From NCBI GenBank assembly GCA_016284305.1, contig JAEEON010000075.1, forward strand, positions 62,001 through 126,000: a stretch of DNA of 64,000 bases, in the 5' to 3' direction. The translations under genes and the position numbers were made by a program. The notes beneath the pieces were generated by a model that was not told the DNA's origin, did no database searches, and worked only from the letters and a program-made list of their open reading frames with translations. Numbering within the stretch: position 1 is the first letter of the stretch; each line of letters begins with the position of its first letter. Of this stretch, positions 42,963 through 49,832 are shown piece by piece. This DNA comes from Bacteroidales bacterium (GTDB lineage Bacteria > Bacteroidota > Bacteroidia > Bacteroidales > F082).

Positions 42963-44543
42963 TTACTTTATGGTTTTTAAGGTGATTGTTCTTTCATTGG
43001 TAACGACTTCCATCAGATAAAGCCCCTTGCTGAGGTTGGCTGACATGTCGCCGACGAAAAGTTCAGCCATACCAGCGTCGCACCGTCCAAACGACTTTTC
43101 AGCCACAGGACGTCCCAATACGGACACCAGGCGGACGAGCACCTCGCCAGGTCTCTCCAACTGGAGGATGAGTTTGCTCTGCATGTTCATCGGGTTACCC
43201 AATAGCACTGCGGCATCTTGGACATGGGTCTCACCTACGGCTGCCGGTGAGAATTCATAGGGGCCTAGATCAATCCGGCCATTGGCCAAACGTGGCCATC
43301 CACCCAAGTCGAACGCTTCGAGGAGATCTGCTGGGGTTTGCTCATAACCGGCATCACGGCAAGGACTGTTCTCCGTTAAATGGAAGTCGCCGTTCTCAGG
43401 ATCAACGAAACCAGGATCGCTGTCGATGACATTTTCATAAACCTTGATGTTCTGAGCTCCCGTAAACTGATTCAATCCTTCCTCGAACAAGCAGTTATAG
43501 AATTCCGGACAAAACTCATTGTACGTCCAAATCCATTGCTGGATGGTATCGCCTGCAACGCCCAAGCCATTGGGATAGTTTCCACTGACAATACAGTTAT
43601 ACATCTTAGGCTGGCTTTCCATATAATAGAAAACGCCATTGCAGTTCACTCCATCGGAGCAGTTACGGGTCACGGTGACATTATACACGTCGGGTGAGGC
43701 ATCCGCGAAGGCCATGCCTCCGGCAAAATGAAACGCATGGTTGTCATGAAGCAGCAGGTTTGAAAGTCGGCATTTCTTGTCGTTGCATCGCATAAGGTAG
43801 AACCCAGCTCCATTGAGGCCTTCGTTGTAGGCAAACACCGCTCTGTCGATCGAAACCGTGCAACTGTCGAGGCTCATGGCTCCTCCGATAGTGATTTCCC
43901 CATAGTTGTGGAGGAATTCCATATCTGTCATGACGACATCGCATTTCAGGAATCGCGCCCCCCCACCATACATAAAATAGAGGTCGTCACCTGTATATAC
44001 CTTATTATTAATAATAGCACAATGGGAGAAATGCAATTTGGAATCCACCGCATTGATGGCACCGCCATGTTCACGGGCAAAGTTGCAATTGAACGTGGTG
44101 TTGGTAATCTCGACGTCGTCCGACATGTAGATGTTCATGGCACCGCCATGTTGGTCAAGGGTATCGGCAGCCTTACCGTATTGGAGCAGGCAATAGTCCA
44201 TTCTGAACTTTCCAGCGTTCATCAACTGAAAGCCATTCCAGCCTCCCTTATAGGAATTGTAAATCCAGAATCCCGTAGTATCATTTACGGTAAAGACGAT
44301 GCTGTCGTTGGGTTCTCCCAAGGCGATCAGCGAAGCCCCATCCTCGACAGAGATGCCGTAGAAGCCATCAAACAACACGAAAGTACCTGGAGTGATCATT
44401 AAAGAGTCGGCAATCTTCACATCACCGATTACCCTAATAGTATCGGCATCCCATACACCCGACTGGAAGCCTTCAACTTCGATTGTCTGGGCATGGGCCA
44501 ATAATGCAAAAAACGCAAAAAGAAGTAAAAACAAGTGTTTCAT
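42963..44543 (-). CDS. Secreted beta-helix protein with T9SS-type C-terminal domain
   Basis: 526 residues. Signal peptide (to LLAHAQ, about 18), then a right-handed parallel beta-helix region (about 90-400) with short repeated strands such as 'GGAMNIYMSDDVEITNTTF' and 'GGGARFLKCDVVMTDMEF'. The last ~80 residues (LLGNPMNMQSKLILQL... GLYLMEVVTNERTITLKTIK, abridged) resemble a T9SS sorting domain, though the usual PNP motif is GNP here. Probably secreted and surface-attached; possible polysaccharide binding or cleavage is only an inference from the fold. pssA follows 1 bp downstream. Confidence 0.82.
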   Translation of the reverse strand: MKHLFLLLFAFFALLAHAQTIEVEGFQSGVWDADTIRVIGDVKIADSLMITPGTFVLFDGFYGISVEDGASLIALGEPNDSIVFTVNDTTGFWIYNSYKGGWNGFQLMNAGKFRMDYCLLQYGKAADTLDQHGGAMNIYMSDDVEITNTTFNCNFAREHGGAINAVDSKLHFSHCAIINNKVYTGDDLYFMYGGGARFLKCDVVMTDMEFLHNYGEITIGGAMSLDSCTVSIDRAVFAYNEGLNGAGFYLMRCNDKKCRLSNLLLHDNHAFHFAGGMAFADASPDVYNVTVTRNCSDGVNCNGVFYYMESQPKMYNCIVSGNYPNGLGVAGDTIQQWIWTYNEFCPEFYNCLFEEGLNQFTGAQNIKVYENVIDSDPGFVDPENGDFHLTENSPCRDAGYEQTPADLLEAFDLGGWPRLANGRIDLGPYEFSPAAVGETHVQDAAVLLGNPMNMQSKLILQLERPGEVLVRLVSVLGRPVAEKSFGRCDAGMAELFVGDMSANLSKGLYLMEVVTNERTITLKTIK

Positions 44544-44567
44544 AAGCCATTTTCATTAATATGATTG

Positions 44568-44575
44568 CAAATTTA
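44568..44575 (-). promoter_or_regulatory. -7 box TAAATTTG for the beta-helix gene and pssA
   Basis: Exact match on the minus strand, 25 bp before the ATG at 44543; 15 bp from the divergent queA box. Confidence 0.55.
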
Positions 44576-44589
44576 GAAAAAGTAGTTTG

Positions 44590-44597
44590 TATTTTTG
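44590..44597 (+). promoter_or_regulatory. -7 box TATTTTTG for queA
   Basis: Exact match 15 bp before the ATG at 44612, so the leader is only about 10 nt. It also fixes the queA start: the in-frame codon at 44561 lies upstream of the promoter. Confidence 0.6.
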
Positions 44598-44611
44598 CAA
44601 AAAAAATCATC

Positions 44612-45820
44612 ATGACCGACATTCGCGATTTATCCATTGATGCGTACGACTACCCCTTACCTGAGGACCGAATCGCCAAATACCCATTGGCGGAGCGAGA
44701 TGCGTCGAAGTTATTGGTGTTGAGAGGCGACCAGATCGAAGAGACGCTATTTAAGCACATCGGCGACTTTTTGCCGAAGGAGGCATTGTTGGTCTTCAAC
44801 GAGACCAAGGTGATTCGTGCGCGCTTGCGTTTCCAAAAAGACACGGGTGCACCCATCGAAATCTTTTGTTTGGAGCCCGATGCTGACTATCAGGTGGCTT
44901 TCAGCTCCACCTCACCAGTCCGATGGAAGTGTCTGGTAGGCAACTCGAAACGTTGGCGCGAAGGAGTTCTTCACATGAATTTGGTTGTGGAAGGCCATGA
45001 TGTAGTTCTCTCAGCGCTTCGTGTGGAGAAGAACGACCAGTATTCAGAGATTGAGTTCTCCTGGGAGCCGTCGCAGCTGTCGTTCGCATCGGTTCTAGAG
45101 GCCGCTGGCGAGATTCCTTTGCCGCCGTATCTACATCGCGACGCCGAGCCTGAGGATCGCGACCGGTACCAGACGGTTTTTGCCCGTTATGATGGATCGG
45201 TGGCAGCACCCACGGCGGGATTGCATTTCACAAAGCCATTGTTGGAGCAACTGAAGTCCCAGGGGTTCGACCTCGACGAGGTCACGCTTCATGTCGGAGC
45301 TGGCACTTTCCGTCCGGTAGCCACGGCCACCATCGGTGAACATGCCATGCATTCCGAGACCATCGTGGTGAGGCGAAGCCTGATCCAACATCTCATCGAC
45401 GCTTCGGGAAGAGCCATCATCCCCGTGGGAACCACGAGCACGCGCACCCTTGAGAGTCTCTATTGGATTGGCATGATGCTTCAAGAGCAAGGCATGGAGC
45501 TTCGCGACCTCCATGTAAGGCAATGGTATCCATACGAGGATCATCAGCCTCTGACGCGTGAAGATGCTTTACGGAACATCCTTGCCTATCTTGACCGTCA
45601 TCAACTGACCCGACTTGAGGCTTCCACGGCCTTGATGATCGCCCCAAGTTACTCGATGAAAGTCATCACAGGCTTGATCACCAACTTCCATCAACCCAAA
45701 AGTACACTTCTTTTATTAGTGTCGGCACTCATCGGCGACCGCTGGAAAAGTGGCTACCAGTATGCTCTCAGCCATGGTTTCCGTTTTTTGAGCTACGGCG
45801 ATAGTTGCCTTTTATTGTGA
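44612..45820 (+). CDS. queA: S-adenosylmethionine:tRNA ribosyltransferase-isomerase QueA
   Basis: 402 residues from the ATG at 44612. QueA marks: YDYPLPEDRIAKYP, FNETKVIRARL, DRYQTVFARYDGSVAAPTAGLHFT, TLHVGAGTFRPV, MHSETIVV, GTTSTRTLES and FHQPKSTLLLLVSAL. It transfers ribose from SAM to preQ1-tRNA, giving epoxyqueuosine. About 50 residues longer than the E. coli enzyme (356), mostly in inserts before the DRYQT block, a common form in Bacteroidota. Confidence 0.95.
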   Translation: MTDIRDLSIDAYDYPLPEDRIAKYPLAERDASKLLVLRGDQIEETLFKHIGDFLPKEALLVFNETKVIRARLRFQKDTGAPIEIFCLEPDADYQVAFSSTSPVRWKCLVGNSKRWREGVLHMNLVVEGHDVVLSALRVEKNDQYSEIEFSWEPSQLSFASVLEAAGEIPLPPYLHRDAEPEDRDRYQTVFARYDGSVAAPTAGLHFTKPLLEQLKSQGFDLDEVTLHVGAGTFRPVATATIGEHAMHSETIVVRRSLIQHLIDASGRAIIPVGTTSTRTLESLYWIGMMLQEQGMELRDLHVRQWYPYEDHQPLTREDALRNILAYLDRHQLTRLEASTALMIAPSYSMKVITGLITNFHQPKSTLLLLVSALIGDRWKSGYQYALSHGFRFLSYGDSCLLL

Positions 45821-45953
45821 TTAATTTCAATTTTTTTTGATTTTTTTTCTCAAAAATTAATTTTTGGTACGGTAATTGATAATTTTCACAGTGTAGTTGA
45901 AAAACAAAAAAACACAAACAAACACAAATTATTAACTTAAATACTTAAACATC

Positions 45954-46514
45954 ATGAAAAAAGCATTAGTACTCGGAGTCATGGCCATGTTTGCCATCAA
46001 CTTCATCGCCGTTCAGAACGTTAACGCTCAAGGACCAGACAAATCAGCTGCCAAACCAACCAAGACCAGCGTATCTGCACAACCCAACACCGCCAAGACT
46101 GATGGCAAGCAGGTAGATCCTAAAAGAGCTGACAGAACCAGTGTTAACAGCCAGTCCGCTGACGACAAGACCCCCACTACCACCAAGAAAGCCAGTGGCA
46201 AGTTGACCACCACCATTAAGGAAGGCAATGCCGGTGTCCAATCCAGCCAAGCCGCCGGTTCCGTTGATGGAAAGCCAGTCAAGATTGAAAGCGACAAGAC
46301 CACCACTGTCAAGCACAACACCACCCTTGGCACTCACAAAAGCAATGGCAAAGCCGACAAGGCCCCTGCTCGTACCAAAATCACCTCTGGCAAGACCACT
46401 CTGAAGACCAACCCTAACACCAACAGTCTCAAGCTGAGACCCAAAGAGATGATTGAAGAAAAGACCGACGCAGCCAAAGCTGAAAAAGCAGCCGCTGAGA
46501 GCAACAGAAAGTAA
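45954..46514 (+). CDS. Secreted, disordered Lys/Thr/Ala-rich protein
   Basis: 186 residues. A signal peptide ends near VNAQ (residue 26). The mature 160 residues contain no Cys, Trp, Tyr or Phe and are dominated by Lys, Thr, Ala, Ser, Asp and Asn, with Lys-Thr clusters (TPTTTKKASGKLTTTIK) and a helical Glu/Lys/Ala tail. It should be intrinsically disordered and basic. No family recognised. A 130-bp A/T-rich leader, an A-rich start region without Shine-Dalgarno, and a strong terminator suggest a well expressed single gene. Confidence 0.75.
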   Translation: MKKALVLGVMAMFAINFIAVQNVNAQGPDKSAAKPTKTSVSAQPNTAKTDGKQVDPKRADRTSVNSQSADDKTPTTTKKASGKLTTTIKEGNAGVQSSQAAGSVDGKPVKIESDKTTTVKHNTTLGTHKSNGKADKAPARTKITSGKTTLKTNPNTNSLKLRPKEMIEEKTDAAKAEKAAAESNRK

Positions 46515-46530
46515 ACTTCAATGACAGAAT

Positions 46531-46566
46531 AAAAAATCGGGCGGGGATTACCCGCCCGATTTTTTA
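46531..46566. terminator. Strong bidirectional terminator
   Basis: Stem AAAAATCGGGCGGG/CCCGCCCGATTTTT (14 bp, GC-rich core) with a GATTA loop, between the secreted protein (+) and the prenyl synthase (-). Its T-run overlaps the prenyl synthase stop. Confidence 0.92.
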
Positions 46567-47535
46567 TTTGTCTCTCCCCAACAGCTGTCGAGCATACTCT
46601 CGCAAGAGTTCCTTTCGCCCATCGGGAATCGGGACCGAATCCAACAACAGATCAGCCTGACGGAAATATTCTCCTATCGCCTGTTCCGCAGCCTCCTTTA
46701 CATGAAGCCTGTCATAGATAGCCATGACCGCCGCTATCTTCTTCGTACGATCCATGTTCCCGGAAGAGGAAAACAAGGTATCCAAAGCATAACGATCCTC
46801 TTCACCAGCCAACTCTCGAGCTTTAAGAATCATATACGTCTTCTTGTTCTCAACAATGTCGCCCCCCGTCTTCTTGCCAAAGACCGACTCATCAGCATAA
46901 CAATCCAACACATCATCTTGCAACTGGAAAGCCAAACCCATGGCGATGCCATAATCATACAACTTTTGTTGATCGGCATCGTTGGCTCCTGCAACGACAG
47001 CACCCATTTGGATACTGGTGGCGAGAAGCACAGCCGTCTTCAAACGGATCATCTCCAAATACTCCGGAATGGTGACATCCATCCTAGTCTCAAAATTCAT
47101 GTCATACTGCTGTCCCTCGCAAACCTCGCGATGTACCTTACTCAACAAACGAGCCGTGTCGATTGACCGGGGGGTACGCATCACCAAATCGTAGGCCAAG
47201 GCCTGCATGGCATCGCCTGAGAGGATGGCCATGTTCGTATTCCATTTCTTATACACGGTCTCCAAGCCACGACGGATAGGAGCCTGGTCCATGATGTCGT
47301 CATGAATGAGCGTAGAGTTGTGAAACGTCTCCAAAGCCAAAGCAGGATAGAGGGCATCTTCCACCTTGCCGCCAAACATCTCACAAGTCAACAGGCAGAG
47401 CATGGGACGCAAGCGTTTGCCTTTCTGATACAGGGTATAAACAATAGGTGCATACAGCTCCGATGGCTGGTAGTCGAATTGCACCGCATCCATGAATGCA
47501 GTGAATTCCGTTTTCAGTTGATTGATCTTTTCCAT
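46564..47535 (-). CDS. Polyprenyl (trans-prenyl) diphosphate synthase
   Basis: 323 residues. GKRLRPMLCLL, first Asp-rich motif HDDIMDQAPIRRG (about residues 83-95) and second FQLQDDVLDCY (about 205) of trans-isoprenyl diphosphate synthases. It elongates isopentenyl units to a quinone or other isoprenoid chain; chain length is not certain from sequence. A -7 box sits only 5 bp upstream of the ATG, so the mRNA may be leaderless. Confidence 0.93.
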   Translation of the reverse strand: MEKINQLKTEFTAFMDAVQFDYQPSELYAPIVYTLYQKGKRLRPMLCLLTCEMFGGKVEDALYPALALETFHNSTLIHDDIMDQAPIRRGLETVYKKWNTNMAILSGDAMQALAYDLVMRTPRSIDTARLLSKVHREVCEGQQYDMNFETRMDVTIPEYLEMIRLKTAVLLATSIQMGAVVAGANDADQQKLYDYGIAMGLAFQLQDDVLDCYADESVFGKKTGGDIVENKKTYMILKARELAGEEDRYALDTLFSSSGNMDRTKKIAAVMAIYDRLHVKEAAEQAIGEYFRQADLLLDSVPIPDGRKELLREYARQLLGRDK

Positions 47536-47539
47536 GAGG

Positions 47540-47547
47540 CAAAATTA
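47540..47547 (-). promoter_or_regulatory. -7 box TAATTTTG abutting the prenyl synthase start
   Basis: Exact match on the minus strand whose last base is 5 nt from the ATG. With usual spacing, transcription would start at or next to the start codon. Confidence 0.5.
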
Positions 47548-47563
47548 CAAAACAATTTGGTGC

Positions 47564-47571
47564 GATATTTG
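47564..47571 (+). promoter_or_regulatory. Weak -7 box GATATTTG for the lipoprotein at 47604
   Basis: Seven of eight positions fit (first base G, not T); 33 bp upstream of the ATG. Confidence 0.4.
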
Positions 47572-47603
47572 CACGATATCATTTTTTGTCAAACTGAAAC
47601 ACC

Positions 47604-48569
47604 ATGAAAAAACACCTTTTATTCGTCCTTGCCGCATGTGCCCTTCTCGTCTCATGCCAAACCACCGAAAAGACAGCCATCGCATACCACCAAGCCAACC
47701 AAGCCGACCACGAGCGCATCCTTGCCCTTAAGGCCTCGGGGCAGCCCGATATTTGGCCAGAAGTATTTGAACGCTATTGCAGCTTGAGAGGCCGCAACGA
47801 AGAGATGTCACGCATGCCTGAAAGGGTCAAGAAGAGTGTCAATTATACCAAACTCAACCTGGAGGAAGAATTGAACTCCGCACGCAACAAGGCCGAGGCC
47901 TATCTGGAAGCCAAGATCGCTCAAGATCTGCAGAAAGAAGGGGCGGACATCGACAGAACCAACCAATATATCTGGCAACTGGGGCGTGTCAACCCGAAAA
48001 ACTCGAGACTTGGAGAGTTCAAGTTAGCCATGCTGATGAAGCAAGCGGACGACATCCTGATCGGATGCACACCTCGTCGCGGCACCCATCTCCCCATGGG
48101 GGTGGAACAAGCTCTCGTGAGTTTCGATGCCAATGAATTGGCAGCCATACCCGCTAAGGTCCATTACCACAAGCAACGCAGCGTGAAGTACGGGGTGATC
48201 GCCGACATCGTGATCAACCATTGCGACGCTGGCTCCGACCGCGATGAAGCCGTGTCGTTCAAGGAGAGCAACGGCAACCTGACGGCCACGGTGACCGACC
48301 ATACCCTCAGCAAGACCGCCACCATCAAAGGCATGCTCAACCTCTATGAACCAAAGAAAGGAGACCTGCTGGTCTCCATTCCCTTAGAAGCTAACTCTAA
48401 ATTCAGTTACAACTACTCCACAATCGAAGGGTCGAGAGAAGCCTGTTCCGAACAGACCTTGGAGCGTTTGAGTCAGCAACCACTGCCCTTTCCTACCGAC
48501 GCCAGCATCATCACTGACGCAGCAAAGGAATTCAATAATCTTGTTGCCAAGACGTTGAGTGGCAAATGA
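47604..48569 (+). CDS. Uncharacterised lipoprotein, 321 aa
   Basis: Signal peptide with lipobox LLVSC, Cys18. Residues about 20-130 are helical and charged, with possible coiled coil (KLNLEEELNSARNKAEAYLEAKIAQDLQK in part). The second half is beta-rich with YHKQRSVKYGVIADIVINHCD and SIPLEANSKFSYNYS. I recognise no family. Its stop directly abuts the stop of the convergent phosphofructokinase gene with no spacer, so neither gene has room for a terminator outside the other's coding region. Confidence 0.75.
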   Translation: MKKHLLFVLAACALLVSCQTTEKTAIAYHQANQADHERILALKASGQPDIWPEVFERYCSLRGRNEEMSRMPERVKKSVNYTKLNLEEELNSARNKAEAYLEAKIAQDLQKEGADIDRTNQYIWQLGRVNPKNSRLGEFKLAMLMKQADDILIGCTPRRGTHLPMGVEQALVSFDANELAAIPAKVHYHKQRSVKYGVIADIVINHCDAGSDRDEAVSFKESNGNLTATVTDHTLSKTATIKGMLNLYEPKKGDLLVSIPLEANSKFSYNYSTIEGSREACSEQTLERLSQQPLPFPTDASIITDAAKEFNNLVAKTLSGK

Positions 48570-49787
48570 TTACCAATGTAGGATCTTACGGAAATCGTAG
48601 TCCTCAGGATTCGGCAGGTAAGCCTTGGCAGCCTCGTAATCCTCAGGAGAGAGGTATTGCAAGCCTTCATTGAAAATCAGCTCGGCCTTGGGACCGTTGA
48701 GGTTGACCAAACGCGGCTTAATCTTTCCATTCTCATCTTCCACATCCTTCAGGTACAACGGGATAATCTCGCCCTTGGGGTTGGTGGTAACCATAGCTCC
48801 AGTGACACCCTTGTCGAAAAGCTTCTTGACACCATAACCCAACAGTGAGCAATAGGTCAGGTCGTAGCCATTGGGTTCAACGCAACGGATGCCGTAGCCG
48901 ATTTCGACCGGGCGGCTCTTCACGCTGAGGCCAAGGAGATGCAGACGTTGCTGCAACAACAAGTTGAAGATATGAGCCTTGCTCACGTTGCCGAGTTCGG
49001 GATGACCATGCTCATCGTAAGTGAATGCTACACCCGACTTCTCGATTTCGGCGTCAGTCATAAAGTGGAACACACCTTCGCTGATAATGACGACACCATA
49101 GCCAACGCCCAACAGCTTGCGCTTCACGATGGAGCTGACCATCAAGTTGATGATGGCATCGAAAGTGACATCCGTCTTATTGAACATCTCGGGGATGACC
49201 ACCATCGGGCAATGGCAGGCGGAGGTCATGCCGAAAGCAAGGTGACCAGCCTCGCGACCCATGGCGGAGAGCACGAACCAATTACCACTGGTACGGGCAT
49301 CTTCATAGACGGTTTGAACGAGTCGCACTGCAGCGTCTTTAGCTGAATAATAGCCAAAGGTGGGGTTGCCGTCGGGCAAAGGCAAGTCGTTGTCGATGGT
49401 CTTGGGCACGTGGATGTTTTGAATCTGTACGTTATTCTCACTCAGATACTTGGAGATGCGGTTGGCCGTAGAAGCGGTGTCGTCGCCTCCGATGGTGACA
49501 AGCAACTTCACATTGTTTTTAACAAAGAAATCGGTGTTGAACTCCTCGTTTTTCGGTTTGTAGCGACTCATGCGCAGTGCCGATCCACCTTGTTTTTGGA
49601 TCTCATCGGCATAGATGAAGTCGATTTCATCGACGGTAGGATTCTCTTTGAAGAGGTTTTTGTAGCCCTCGTTCAGGCCAAGGACCCGATAGCCAGCCTT
49701 CAAAAAGGTCTTGGCGACTGTACTGATGACGGTGTTGATACCCGGGGCGGGACCGCCACCCGCTAAGATTACGATGGATTCTTTCAT
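48570..49787 (-). CDS. 6-phosphofructokinase, pyrophosphate-type signature
   Basis: 405 residues. GGGPAPGIN at 10-18; GGDD at 100-103, where Asp103 replaces the Gly of ATP-dependent PFK and marks pyrophosphate use; PKTIDNDLP with the second PPi-type Lys; MGREAGHLA substrate site; a family-typical C-terminus. It phosphorylates fructose 6-phosphate reversibly. Length and inserts fit the PPi-PFK clade common in anaerobes. It lies 45 bp after the GH92 gene and could be cotranscribed with it. Confidence 0.9.
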   Translation of the reverse strand: MKESIVILAGGGPAPGINTVISTVAKTFLKAGYRVLGLNEGYKNLFKENPTVDEIDFIYADEIQKQGGSALRMSRYKPKNEEFNTDFFVKNNVKLLVTIGGDDTASTANRISKYLSENNVQIQNIHVPKTIDNDLPLPDGNPTFGYYSAKDAAVRLVQTVYEDARTSGNWFVLSAMGREAGHLAFGMTSACHCPMVVIPEMFNKTDVTFDAIINLMVSSIVKRKLLGVGYGVVIISEGVFHFMTDAEIEKSGVAFTYDEHGHPELGNVSKAHIFNLLLQQRLHLLGLSVKSRPVEIGYGIRCVEPNGYDLTYCSLLGYGVKKLFDKGVTGAMVTTNPKGEIIPLYLKDVEDENGKIKPRLVNLNGPKAELIFNEGLQYLSPEDYEAAKAYLPNPEDYDFRKILHW

Positions 49788-49805
49788 GAGTTTTGTTTAT
49801 TTTTA

Positions 49806-49823
49806 TTGTTGAATTGTTGAATT
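49806..49823. repeat. GTTGAATT octamer pair between GH92 and PFK genes
   Basis: Two GTTGAATT octamers in the 45-bp junction. On the transcribed (minus) strand they carry no stop, unlike the other gene-end repeats. Confidence 0.55.
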
Positions 49824-49832
49824 GGCTGATGA

